This document shows positions 45,665 to 54,436 of a stretch of DNA of 64,000 nucleotides, piece by piece. Under the pieces are notes generated by a model, which saw only the letters and a program-made list of their open reading frames with translations, was not told the origin of the DNA and searched no databases. This stretch comes from Roseomonas populi (GTDB taxonomy: Bacteria; Pseudomonadota; Alphaproteobacteria; Acetobacterales; Acetobacteraceae). The stretch is from assembly GCF_024594815.1 (NCBI RefSeq), contig NZ_JANJOU010000030.1, forward strand, positions 1-64,000, given 5' to 3'. The position numbers and the translations under genes are program-made. Positions within the stretch are counted from its first letter, which is position 1. Each line of letters opens with the position of its first letter.

Positions 45665-46301
45665 GATACGCCTTTTTTGAGACTGGATCGGTTCTGGCCT
45701 CTAACACGTAAATTTCTTGTGAGCAAGAAGTATCGATACCGCAACGGTTCGGCCTGTTCCAGCCCTGTCTGAAGGGGCTCTGGCCGCGGCTTTCGCGTGC
45801 AGAATGGGCGACCTCCATGCTGGACGGGACGGGAACCTGCCTGCCGAGGAGGCAGCACCGGACCTCGCCTGGGCTGGCGCGAGCCGGAGGGATGGATCGC
45901 GACCCTCTGGACGCCGCTATTCCGGAGATTGCGGCCCTGATGGCGCCTTGCCAGCCGCTGCCGCGGGCCACCCCGGGTACGGGTGGGCAGCCCCATTCGC
46001 CCGGCAGGGCATGAGGGCGGGAACACCTGCGTCACGGGCTGGGTGGTGATGATCGGCGGCCAGTTGCACCACCGCACGTGCATGGCCCAAGCGTGCCCGC
46101 ACGGCGCCGACCTATCGGATTCGGCCCCGGGCGGGGCTGCTGGTCACCGGACCGGCAGGCAGGGCGGCCGCGCTAGATCTGGCTCGGCCAGGCCGCATGG
46201 CAGGAGGGACGGCTCCTCTCGGCCGTACTTGGCATGGCCACCGTCCGGGGATGCTGCACCGCCGGGTCAGCGAACGGGCGGCCGGCGCGCCGCCCCGGTG
46301 G
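45665..46301. other. 637-bp intergenic region without a supported gene
   Basis: This gap lies between two minus-strand genes. Its first 100 bases are unusually AT-rich for the window and hold two neighbouring palindromes (45714-45739), so they likely contain the RTX promoter. In the remainder I see only open frames that lack ribosome sites and have unlikely composition. Confidence 0.5.
45714..45739. promoter_or_regulatory. two adjacent palindromes upstream of the RTX gene
   Basis: TTCTTG-TGAG-CAAGAA (45714-45729) and the perfect 10-bp GTATCGATAC (45730-45739) abut each other, 50 to 75 bases upstream of the RTX start in its AT-rich leader. They look like operator sites or a leader hairpin. 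Confidence 0.4.
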
Positions 46302-46832
46302 TCAGCCGATCTGCTGAAGCCCGGCCGCGAAGCGGCGCCAGTTGGCGACGTAGCGCGCCGCCGAGTCGAGGAGGGTGTCCGCCACCGCCGGGTCGAGCGT
46401 GCGGACGACCCGGGCGGGCGAGCCGACGATGAGGGAGAAGGCCGGAAATTCCTTGCCCTCGGTGACGAGGGCGTTGGCGCCCACGATGCAGTGGCGGCCG
46501 ATCCGCGCCTTGTTCAGGACGGTCGCCCCCATGCCGATGAGGGAGCAGTCGCCCACCGTGCAGCCGTGCAGGATGGCGTGGTGGCCCACGGTGACGTCGG
46601 CGCCGATGGTCAGCGGCGCCCCCGGATCGGAGTGCAGCATCGCGCCCTCCTGGATATTGGTGCGCGCGCCGATCGTGATGCGCGTGTTGTCCCCGCGCGC
46701 CACGGCCCCGAACCAGAAGCTGACATCATCTCCGAGGGCGACATCGCCGATGACCTGGGCGTCCGGCGCGATCCAGAACCGGTCCGCGGCCGGCAGGGTC
46801 GGTGAGAGCTCGTTCAGGGCATAGAGCGGCAT
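46302..46832 (-). CDS. gamma carbonic anhydrase-like hexapeptide-repeat protein
   Basis: A 176-residue left-handed beta-helix trimer-type protein. Hexapeptide turns run through GDNTRITIGARTNIQEG, TIGADVTVGHHAILHG and LIGMGATVLNKARIG. The zinc histidines of gamma-carbonic anhydrases are visible (HSDPG, then GHHAILHG). Many members (YrdA/CaiE/PaaY type) act as carbonic anhydrases or CoA-thioester hydrolases. It follows tctC after 99 bases on the same strand and may belong to the acyl-CoA unit upstream; a PaaY-like housekeeping role for CoA pathways would fit, but is only a suggestion. Confidence 0.9.
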   Translation of the reverse strand: MPLYALNELSPTLPAADRFWIAPDAQVIGDVALGDDVSFWFGAVARGDNTRITIGARTNIQEGAMLHSDPGAPLTIGADVTVGHHAILHGCTVGDCSLIGMGATVLNKARIGRHCIVGANALVTEGKEFPAFSLIVGSPARVVRTLDPAVADTLLDSAARYVANWRRFAAGLQQIG

Positions 46833-46931
46833 GCGTGTTCTTCCTCGGCGGCCGGTGGCGTGGGCGGTGGCAGCCGCCCCTCCTGCCCGGCCCGGCTTCC
46901 CGGGCCCGCGGCGGGTCGGCCCTGCCGCCGC

Positions 46932-47915
46932 CTACTCGATCACGATCTTCCCCCGCTCGGCGACCCCCTTCCACTTCGCCTGCTCCGCCTTCAGGAAGGC
47001 TGAGAAGGCCTGGGGTCCTTCGGCCAGGGGCGTGGTCGCCTGCTCCTCGAAGCGGGCGCGAACGGTCGGGTCGCGCATCGCCTCCCCGAACGCCTCGTAG
47101 AGGGCCTCGATCACGGCGGGCGGCGTGCCGGCGGGCGCGACGATTCCGCCGGAACCGTAGGTAGTGCTGTCCCGCAGCCCCGTCGCCTCCGCCAGGGTCG
47201 GCACATCGGGAAGCTGCGGCCGGCGGGCGGTGTCGGTCACGGCCAGCGCCCGCAGACCCCCGTCCCGCACCAGCGGGATGGCGGAGGCCGTGCTCTCCAT
47301 GGCGAAGCCGAGAGAACCCGCCATCAGGTCCGTCAGCATCGGGCCGGCGCCGCGGTAGGGAACATGGGTTGCGCTGGCGCCGATGCCCTGGAGGAACAGC
47401 TCGCTCCCCATGTGCTGGGTGGAGCCGGGGCCGCTGGAGCCGAAGTTCATTCCGCCCGCCTTCAGCTTGCGGATCAGTTCCGCCACGTCCCGCGGGCCGT
47501 CCTTCGGCACCAGCAGCACGAGAGGCGCCTGGAAGACGCGAATCACAGGCGCAAAGTCGCGCTCGGCGTCGTAGGGCATGTTCCGCATGATGGCGGGGTT
47601 GATGGCCAGGCTGGCAAGGCTGCCGAAGCCGAGGGTGTAGCCGTCCGGCGCGGCGCGGGCGACAGCTTGCATGCCGATCGTGCCGCCGGCGCCCGGGCGG
47701 TTCTCCGTCACCACGCGGTTGGCCCGGAAGCGCCCTTCCGAGGCCTTGTCCGCCAGCAGGCGGCAGAAGATGTCGTTCGCCTGGCCCGGCGGGAAGGGCA
47801 CGATGATCCGCACGCTCTTCGACGGATAGGCCTGGGCGAAGGCGCGCGGCGCGGCGGCGAGGCCGGCACCCGCAAGGATCAGCTTGGCCGCGTTGCGGCG
47901 GGACAGGATCGTCAC
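46932..47915 (-). CDS. Bug/TctC family tripartite tricarboxylate transporter receptor
   Basis: A 327-residue periplasmic receptor starting with GTG after GGAGGAA. The signal peptide (MTILSRRNAAKLILAGAGLAAAP, cleavage near AFAQA) is followed by YPSKSVRIIVPFPPGQANDI, ENRPGAGGTIG and THVPYRGAGPMLTD. It lies 66 bases after the lyase/CoA-transferase fusion on the same strand, so it probably brings in the dicarboxylic acid that the fusion activates and cleaves. The usual G-G-x-x-D of the first loop is GQAND here. Confidence 0.91.
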   Translation of the reverse strand: MTILSRRNAAKLILAGAGLAAAPRAFAQAYPSKSVRIIVPFPPGQANDIFCRLLADKASEGRFRANRVVTENRPGAGGTIGMQAVARAAPDGYTLGFGSLASLAINPAIMRNMPYDAERDFAPVIRVFQAPLVLLVPKDGPRDVAELIRKLKAGGMNFGSSGPGSTQHMGSELFLQGIGASATHVPYRGAGPMLTDLMAGSLGFAMESTASAIPLVRDGGLRALAVTDTARRPQLPDVPTLAEATGLRDSTTYGSGGIVAPAGTPPAVIEALYEAFGEAMRDPTVRARFEEQATTPLAEGPQAFSAFLKAEQAKWKGVAERGKIVIE

Positions 47916-47981
47916 TCTCGGTTCCTCCGTGTCGTTCTTCGTTGGTCTTCTCTCGTGGCCCGGCGTCGAGGCCGGGCCGCG

Positions 47982-50180
47982 TCACTCGGCGGCCAGGGCG
48001 GGCGTCTCCCCGGGCTGCAGGGCGCCCTCGGCCAGCAGGGCGGCGATCTCGGCCTCCCCCAGCCCGGCCTCGCGCGCGATCTCGATCCCGTGCTCTCCGG
48101 TCCGTGGCGGCTGGCGGCGCAGCGCGGTGCGGCCGCCGCCCATCAGCACGGGCAGGCCGGGGATGCCCGCCACCGGCATGGCGGGCGCGCCGCCCGGGGC
48201 GCCGGCCGCGCTCTCCATCGCCACCGGCATCAGCCCGCCGGAGGCGTTGAGGTGCGGGTCGTCGAACAGGTCGGCGGGGCGGGCGATCGGGGCGAAGGGC
48301 AGGCCCAGCGCTTCGCAGCGCGCCATGAGCTCGGCCTGTGGCATGGCGCGGAACACCTCCGCCACGCGCGCCCCGATCCGGGGCCGCGCGGCGGCCAGCT
48401 GCCCCATGGTGGCCAGGGACGGATCGGCCAGCATGTCCTCCAGCCCAAAGGCGCGGCAGAAGGCCTGCCATTGGGTGGTGGTGACCACCCCGACGAAGAC
48501 TTGGCGCCCCTCGTCGGCGCTGTCGAAGACGTCGTAGAGCGGCCAGGGCTTGGGCATGGACTTGTCGCCGAAGGGCGGGGGGTTGCGGCCGGTGATGGCG
48601 GCGCTGGCCATGTGCTGGGCCACCAGCAGCATGTTGGTCTCGAACAGGCCGGACTGGACGAGGCCGCCGCGCCCCGTCGCCTCCCGCTCCCGCAGCGCGG
48701 CGAGGATGGCCACGGCCCCGAAGACGCCGCCCATGATGTCGTTGATGGAGGTGCCGGCCCGCAGCGGCTGGCCGGGCGGGCCGGTCATGTAGGCCAGGCC
48801 GCCCATCATCTGCACCACCTCGTCCAGCGCGGCGCGGTTCTCGTAGGGGCCGGGCAGGAAGCCCTTGCAGGAGAGGTAGATCAGGCGCGGGTTCGCCGCC
48901 GAGAGCGCCCCATAGCCCAGGCCGAGCTTGTCCATGGCGCCCGGGCGGAAGTTCTCCAGCACCACGTCGGCATCCGCCACCAGCTTCTGCACCAGGGCAA
49001 GGCCAGCGGGCTTCTCCAGGTCCACGCAGAGGCTGCGCTTGTTACGGTTGAAGGTCGGGAAGAAGCCGATGGCGGGACCGGTCAGGCGGCGCGTGTTGTC
49101 GCCGCCCGGCGCGGGCTCCACCTTGACCACGTCGGCGCCGAGATCGGCCAGCACCATGCCGCAGCTCGGCCCCATGACCATGTGGCTGAACTCGACCACG
49201 CGCAGGCCCTCCAGCGGCAGCTTGCGCGGCGCGGCGGGGGCCACTGGCACCGGCTTCGCGACCTTGGCGGGGCTGTAGGTCCGCGGCACGCCGGCAGCCG
49301 CCACGCGGCCGTGCAGGGGCTCGTCGGGCAGGCCTTCGCGCAGCGCCTCGCGCGCCGCGATCAGGGCGTGCAGGTCGATGCCGGTGTCGAAGCCCTCGGA
49401 TTCCAGCATGTGCACCAGGTCTTCGGTGCAGACATTGCCGACCGAGCCGGGTGCGTAGGGACAGCCGCCGAGGCCGCCGAGGGCGGCGTCGAAGCCACGC
49501 ACCCCCTCCTCCAGCGCGGCCAGGGCGTTCGCCAGCGCGGTGCCGAGCGTGTCGTGCAGGTGCAGGTTGCCGAAGCGCTCCGCTCCCACCTCCGCCCGCA
49601 CGGCGCGCACAAGGCGGCGCACATGCGAGGGCGTGGCGTAGCCGAGCGTATCCGCGAGCGCGATCACATCCGCCCCCGCGCGGGCCAGCTCGGCGGCAAG
49701 CGCCACGACCTCGCTTTCCGGCACCTCACCCTGGAGGGAGCAACCGAAGGCGGTGGCGATGCCGGCCTCGATCCGTGGCGCATCGGGGCCGAGGCCGCGC
49801 GCCCATTCCACCACCCGCGCCACCTCGGCCACCTGCTCGGCCCGGGCCCGGCGGACGTTGGAGCGACTGTGCGCCTCGCTGGCGGAGACGGGAATGATGA
49901 CCGATTGCGCTCCGGCGGCAGCGGCGTTCTGAGCGCCCCGCAGATTTGGGGCCAGGGCGACGACGCGCAGGGCGGGGTGGGCGGCGCGCACGGCCCGCAC
50001 CACCTCCGCGGCATCGGCCATCTGCGGCAGGGCGGTGGGCGGCACGAAGCTCGCCACCTCCATCTCCCGCACCCCGGCGGCAACCATGGCGCCGATCCAG
50101 CGCAGCTTGGCGGCCGTCGGCATGGCCGACTTCGCCATCTGCAGCCCGTCGCGCGGGCCAACCTCCCTCACCGTGACCAT
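47982..50180 (-). CDS. fusion of HMG-CoA lyase-like and CaiB/BaiF CoA-transferase domains
   Basis: One uninterrupted frame codes 732 residues in two domains. Residues 1-295 match the HMG-CoA lyase TIM barrel: GPRDGLQ (8-14), the metal histidines in HLHD (207-210), and the catalytic-cysteine loop GGCPYAPGS (Cys240). A Pro/Ala/Lys linker (about 300-322) joins residues 323-732, a family III CoA-transferase with LRVVEFSHMVMGPSCGM, FNRNKRSLCVDL and the catalytic Asp453 in GPYENRAALD. Logical chemistry: CoA is moved to a hydroxy-dicarboxylic acid, and the acyl-CoA is cleaved by the lyase, as for 3-hydroxy-3-methylglutarate or citramalate. The genes are normally separate. Neighbours are tctC and, 62 bases upstream, LysR. 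Confidence 0.93.
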   Translation of the reverse strand: MVTVREVGPRDGLQMAKSAMPTAAKLRWIGAMVAAGVREMEVASFVPPTALPQMADAAEVVRAVRAAHPALRVVALAPNLRGAQNAAAAGAQSVIIPVSASEAHSRSNVRRARAEQVAEVARVVEWARGLGPDAPRIEAGIATAFGCSLQGEVPESEVVALAAELARAGADVIALADTLGYATPSHVRRLVRAVRAEVGAERFGNLHLHDTLGTALANALAALEEGVRGFDAALGGLGGCPYAPGSVGNVCTEDLVHMLESEGFDTGIDLHALIAAREALREGLPDEPLHGRVAAAGVPRTYSPAKVAKPVPVAPAAPRKLPLEGLRVVEFSHMVMGPSCGMVLADLGADVVKVEPAPGGDNTRRLTGPAIGFFPTFNRNKRSLCVDLEKPAGLALVQKLVADADVVLENFRPGAMDKLGLGYGALSAANPRLIYLSCKGFLPGPYENRAALDEVVQMMGGLAYMTGPPGQPLRAGTSINDIMGGVFGAVAILAALREREATGRGGLVQSGLFETNMLLVAQHMASAAITGRNPPPFGDKSMPKPWPLYDVFDSADEGRQVFVGVVTTTQWQAFCRAFGLEDMLADPSLATMGQLAAARPRIGARVAEVFRAMPQAELMARCEALGLPFAPIARPADLFDDPHLNASGGLMPVAMESAAGAPGGAPAMPVAGIPGLPVLMGGGRTALRRQPPRTGEHGIEIAREAGLGEAEIAALLAEGALQPGETPALAAE

Positions 50181-50242
50181 CGCCGTTCTCCGGGCCGCTT
50201 TTCTCCGCGCATTTTGCGTTCGCGGACCGGGCGGGAGAATCG

Positions 50243-51169
50243 CTATTCCGCGCGGGGAGCGTCCGCGGGCGGAGAACGCCCCGACAGGAGATGAGCGGCT
50301 AGGAGGCGTGCGGGCGGGGAGAGAAGGCCGGCCGGGCGGGCCACCAGGCGCAGGCGGCGAACGGCCCAGGGCTCAGCCAGCGGCACGCCGTGCAGGCCCA
50401 GCGCGGCCTCGTAGGGGCGGGCGACCCCGTCCGGCATCACCGTCACCCCGTGCCCGGCCGCGACCATCCGCCGGACGGCATCCGTTCCCGCTACCCGAAA
50501 GCGGTAGGGCAGGGGGCGGCCGCGCCGCTGCGCCTGCTCCTCCAGCAGCAGGGCGAGGGCGCCGGCCTCCACCGCCCCGATCACCGGCAGGTCCAGCACG
50601 GCGTCGAAGGTGAGCGAGGCGGCGGTGGCCAGCGGGTGGCCGGCCGGCATCACCACGAGCAGCCGGTCCTCGCGCCAGGACTGTCCTTCCAGCCCCGGCG
50701 GCAGCGGGCCGGCGACGGTGACGAGGCCGAGATCCGCCCGGTCCTCCAGCAGGTCCTGCAGGATGCGGAGGCTGGTGTCCTCCTGCAGCTCGACGCGGAT
50801 GCCGGGCCGGGCCCGTGCGAAGCGCTCCAGCGCCTCTGGCAGCGGGTGGCCGGCGATGCAGGAGGCGGTGGCATGGAGCCGCACATGGCCCAGCCCGCCC
50901 TCGGCGAGGGCGCGCAGCTCGTCCTCCAGCCGCGCCATCAGCGAGAAGGCGCTGCGGCCGTGCCGCACCACTGCCTGCCCGGCGGCCGTCAGCCGCACGC
51001 CGCGCGGCCCGCGCTCCAGGATGGGGGTGCCGCACTCGGCCTCCAGCATCTGGAGCCGCTTGGCGGCGGCCGAGGTGGCGATGCCGCAGCGCACGGCGGC
51101 GCGGGTGATGCTGCCCAGATCCGCCGTGGCAAGCAGGATGCGCAGCGTCACCCAGTCAGGCGTCACCAT
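50243..51169 (-). CDS. LysR family transcriptional regulator
   Basis: A 308-residue LysR protein. The N-terminal HTH (about 5-62) includes ATADLGSITRAAVRCGI and AAKRLQMLEAECG; the effector domain follows to the C-terminus. It is encoded on the same strand as the lyase/CoA-transferase fusion, 62 bases upstream, instead of the more common divergent layout. It may be the first gene of that operon and control it. The effector is unknown. Confidence 0.9.
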   Translation of the reverse strand: MVTPDWVTLRILLATADLGSITRAAVRCGIATSAAAKRLQMLEAECGTPILERGPRGVRLTAAGQAVVRHGRSAFSLMARLEDELRALAEGGLGHVRLHATASCIAGHPLPEALERFARARPGIRVELQEDTSLRILQDLLEDRADLGLVTVAGPLPPGLEGQSWREDRLLVVMPAGHPLATAASLTFDAVLDLPVIGAVEAGALALLLEEQAQRRGRPLPYRFRVAGTDAVRRMVAAGHGVTVMPDGVARPYEAALGLHGVPLAEPWAVRRLRLVARPAGLLSPPARLLAAHLLSGRSPPADAPRAE

Positions 51170-51254
51170 TCCCTATCCTACTCTCCCTGGCATCCAGGGC
51201 CCGCGTGGCCGTGAACCGGGGCGCCCTGGTGCCAGGATATCGGCTCGTGGCGCG

Positions 51255-53255
51255 CTAGGTCACGCCGGATGCCATCCCCAGGCATCGCTCGGCCTCATCG
51301 GCGATCGCCCCGGCGGTGATGCCGAAATGCCGCCAGAGGTCGTCCTCGGCGCCCGAGGCGCCGTAGCCCGACATCCCGACGAAGCCGCCCCCATCGCCGA
51401 GCCAGCGGTCCCAGCCGAGGCGCACCGCTGCCTCCACGCCCACGCGCACCGTTCCCCGCCCGAGGACGGCGTGCTGGTAGGCCCGTTCCTGCCGTTCGAA
51501 GAGCTCCCAGCAGGGCATGGAGACGACGGCCGTCGCCACGCCCCTGGCCTGCAGCGCCTCCCGGGCCCGCAGCGCGAGCGCGACCTCGGATCCCGTCGCG
51601 AGGAGCGTGACGCGCGGTGCGCCGCCCTCCGCCTCCTCCAGCACGTAGGCGCCGCGGGCCGAGCGGTTCTCGCCGGCGTCCCGCCGCACCGGTGGCAGGG
51701 GCTGGCGCGCGAAGACGAGGGAGGAGGGGCCGCCACGGTTCGCGAGGGCAAGCTCCCAGCACTCCGCCGCTTCCACCGCGTCGGCGGGCCGGAAGGTGAG
51801 CATGTTCGGGATGGCGCGGAGCGAGGCCAGGTACTCCACCGGCTGGTGCGTCGGCCCGTTCCGGCCGATTCCAATGGAATCGTGGCTGAAGACGAAGAGG
51901 GAGGGCAGGCCCATCATCGCCGCCAGCCGCAGGGTGGGGCGCAGGTAGTCGGAGAAGACGAGGTAGGTCACGCCGACCGGCACCACCCCGCCATGCGCCG
52001 CCATGCCGTTCATCATCGCGCCCATCGCGTGCTCGCGGATGCCGTAATGGACGTAGCGCCCGCCCTGATCCGCCGAGGTGAAGGGGCGGAGGGAGCGCTT
52101 GTGCGCCGTCGCGCCCTCCAGGTCCGGGGCGCCGGAGATCAACTCGGGGATCACGGCCGCCAGCCGGTCCACGAGGTCGCCGGAGATGCGGATGCCGTAC
52201 TCGGCCCGCCCCCCGGCCGCCGCCTGCCGGGCGTAGTCCCGCAGCGCGTCCGCCCAGCCCTCCGGCAGGCGCCCTTCCCGCAGCCGGTCGAGCTCTCGGC
52301 GCCTGTCGGCGGGCAGGGCGGCGACGCGGGCCTGCCACGCCTCGTAGTCCGGCAGGCTGCGCCGCCCGGCCTCACGCCACGCGGTCTGCACGTCTCCCGG
52401 CACCTCGAAGGCCAGATAGGGCCAGCCGAGAGCCGCCCGCGCCGCGCCTGTGTGGTGCGGCAGGAGGCGGGCGGAATGCGCGGCCCGCGTTCCCTCCACC
52501 CCCGGCACGCCGCGCCCGATGATGGTGCGGCACGCGATCATCGTCGGCCGCGGATCGGCCTTTCCCCTGATGATGGCGGCCGAGACCGCCGCGGCGTCGT
52601 GACCGTCCACCTCCTCGACGTGCCATCCGGAGAGGCGGAAGCGCGCGGGCATGTCATCGCCCTGGGCGAGGCCGATCTCGCCGTCATCCGTCATCCGGTT
52701 GTCGTCCCAGAGGAAGGTGAGCTTCCCCAACCGCAGGTGCCCGGCGAGGGAAATGACCTCCTGCCCCACCCCTTCCTGCAGGCAGCCATCGCCAACCATG
52801 GCCCAGGTGCGATGGTCCACGATGTCCGGGCCGAGGCGGTGGTGCAGGAAGGCCTCGGCCAGCGCCATGCCGGCCGCGTTCGCGATCCCCTGGCCGAGCG
52901 GCCCTGTCGTTACCTCCACCCCGTGCTCCGGCGCCCGTTCCGGATGGCCCTCGCAGGGGGATCCCAGCTCGCGGAAGCGCCGGATCGCGTCGAGGGAGAA
53001 GGGCTCGTAGCCGCTGAGGTGCAGCAGCGCGTAGAGCAGCATGGAGCCGTGGCCGTTCGACAGCACGACGCGGTCGCGGTCGAACCACAGCGGGTCCGCA
53101 GGATTGTGCCGGAGGTGGTCGCGGTAGAGCGCCGTCGCCGTGTCGGCGGCGCCGAGCGGCGTACCGGGATGCCCCTCGCCGACGCGCTCGCAGGCGTCCA
53201 TCGTCAGGAAGCGAATGGCGTGCGCCATCCGGACCGCGTCCACGCTGCCGCTCAA
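51255..53255 (-). CDS. tkt: transketolase
   Basis: A full-length 666-residue thiamine diphosphate enzyme that moves two-carbon units between sugar phosphates. It has the N-terminal GHPGTPLGAAD, SNGHGSMLLYALLHL, the ThDP motif VGDGCLQEG with DDN closing it, the mid-chain R-x-x-H/IGRGV region, and the catalytic Glu in HYGIREHAMG. The ATG opens with the usual ADAVRMA-like start. It is one of two transketolases in 6 kb; the other is split (55248-57151). It diverges from a GcvA-like LysR gene. Likely role: pentose phosphate pathway. Confidence 0.95.
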   Translation of the reverse strand: MSGSVDAVRMAHAIRFLTMDACERVGEGHPGTPLGAADTATALYRDHLRHNPADPLWFDRDRVVLSNGHGSMLLYALLHLSGYEPFSLDAIRRFRELGSPCEGHPERAPEHGVEVTTGPLGQGIANAAGMALAEAFLHHRLGPDIVDHRTWAMVGDGCLQEGVGQEVISLAGHLRLGKLTFLWDDNRMTDDGEIGLAQGDDMPARFRLSGWHVEEVDGHDAAAVSAAIIRGKADPRPTMIACRTIIGRGVPGVEGTRAAHSARLLPHHTGAARAALGWPYLAFEVPGDVQTAWREAGRRSLPDYEAWQARVAALPADRRRELDRLREGRLPEGWADALRDYARQAAAGGRAEYGIRISGDLVDRLAAVIPELISGAPDLEGATAHKRSLRPFTSADQGGRYVHYGIREHAMGAMMNGMAAHGGVVPVGVTYLVFSDYLRPTLRLAAMMGLPSLFVFSHDSIGIGRNGPTHQPVEYLASLRAIPNMLTFRPADAVEAAECWELALANRGGPSSLVFARQPLPPVRRDAGENRSARGAYVLEEAEGGAPRVTLLATGSEVALALRAREALQARGVATAVVSMPCWELFERQERAYQHAVLGRGTVRVGVEAAVRLGWDRWLGDGGGFVGMSGYGASGAEDDLWRHFGITAGAIADEAERCLGMASGVT

Positions 53256-53368
53256 CGACGCCTCCTCGTTCCACGCATTCTTCGTTGCCTCTGCGTGTGC
53301 GTCGTGCCGGGCTCATCGACAAGAGAATAGATTGCACCGACCGGTGAGCCTGGCTCATCCTGACCCTC

Positions 53369-54346
53369 GTGCGCCCCCACCTTCCCCTCAGTGCGCTTCG
53401 CGCCTTCGAGGCCGCGACCCGCACCGGCTCCTTCCGCTCCGCGGCGGACGACCTCGGCCTCACGCCGAGCGCGGTAAGCCATGCGATCCGCGGCCTGGAG
53501 CGCGACCTCGGCACGGTGCTCTTCGAGCGGGAGGGGCGCGCGATCCGCCTCACGCCGGAAGGCCAGACGCTGATGCGGCACGTGGAGCGCGGATTCGGGG
53601 AGCTGGCGCTCGGCATCGGCTCCGTCGCGGCCCGGCGCCCGCTGCTGCTGAAGCTGCACTCCGCGCCGAGCTTCGCGGCGCAATGGCTCGTGCCACGCCT
53701 CGGGCGGCTGCTGCAGGAATGCGAGGGGCTGGAACTGCGGATCGCCGCCGGCACGGACTACACGCGCTTCCTCGCGGACGAGTTCGACGCGGACATCGTC
53801 TACGGCGCGCCGCCCCCGGAATACTACGGCAGCGGCGGCCATGGCGGCCTCGTCGTCCTGCCGCTGGGGACGGAGACGATCACGCCGCTCTGCGCCCCCT
53901 CAATGGCGCCCTCGATCCGGGAGGCGCGCGACCTCTTCGGCCAGACCCTGATCGAGAGCGACAACAAGCGGGTCCGCTGGCCCGGCTGGTTCGGCGCGAA
54001 CGGCCTGGTCGCGCCCGCGCCGCGCGGACCGCGCTTCGACCGCAGCTTCATCTCCATCAGCGCGGCCGCCGATGGGCTCGGCGTCGCCCTCGAATCCACG
54101 CTGCTGGCGGAGCGGGAGATCGCGGCCGGCCGCCTCGTGCGCCCGCTCGCCGGCATCTGCGAGGACGTGGTCTATACCGGCCACTGGCTCGTCTTCCCCA
54201 AGGCCAAGCGCTACGCCCGGTCCCTGGTGCTGTTCCTCGGCTGGCTGGCGAAGGAACTGGGCCTGGACGTCAACGCGGAGGACCTGGAAGCGGGCATGCG
54301 CGAGCACGCCGTCGTCGGTGGGGAGCACGGCGCCGGGCAAAGGTGA
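53369..54346 (+). CDS. LysR family transcriptional regulator (GcvA-like)
   Basis: A 325-residue regulator of the GcvA-like LysR group. The HTH is LSALRAFEAATRTGSFRSAA followed by LTPSAVSHAIRGLERDLG (about 6-65). The effector domain has SAPSFAAQWLVPRLGRL typical of GcvA relatives. It starts with GTG and has no clear ribosome site. It lies between divergent tkt and the SDR/split-transketolase/TRAP unit 90 bases downstream; it probably controls that unit, possibly with its own gene. Confidence 0.9.
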   Translation: MRPHLPLSALRAFEAATRTGSFRSAADDLGLTPSAVSHAIRGLERDLGTVLFEREGRAIRLTPEGQTLMRHVERGFGELALGIGSVAARRPLLLKLHSAPSFAAQWLVPRLGRLLQECEGLELRIAAGTDYTRFLADEFDADIVYGAPPPEYYGSGGHGGLVVLPLGTETITPLCAPSMAPSIREARDLFGQTLIESDNKRVRWPGWFGANGLVAPAPRGPRFDRSFISISAAADGLGVALESTLLAEREIAAGRLVRPLAGICEDVVYTGHWLVFPKAKRYARSLVLFLGWLAKELGLDVNAEDLEAGMREHAVVGGEHGAGQR

Positions 54347-54408
54347 ATCCACTTCACCGGATGGCGCGAATTTCTCGCTTGTTCATGAGCCGAGGAAGAG
54401 CCGACACA

Positions 54409-54429
54409 CTCCTGCATAAGACTCAGGAG
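54409..54429 (+). promoter_or_regulatory. hairpin covering the Shine-Dalgarno sequence of the SDR gene
   Basis: CTCCTG, nine bases, CAGGAG: a 6-bp perfect stem whose right arm is the core of the CAGGAGG ribosome site, seven bases before the SDR ATG at 54437. When folded, the ribosome site is paired. This suggests translational control of the operon's first gene; a specific sensor is not evident. Confidence 0.45.
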
Positions 54430-54436
54430 GAAACAA

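Noticed and set aside
43638-45772. Plus-strand open frames with repeated Pro/Ser/Leu segments
   Set aside because: They reflect the RTX repeats on the minus strand and carry no start signals.
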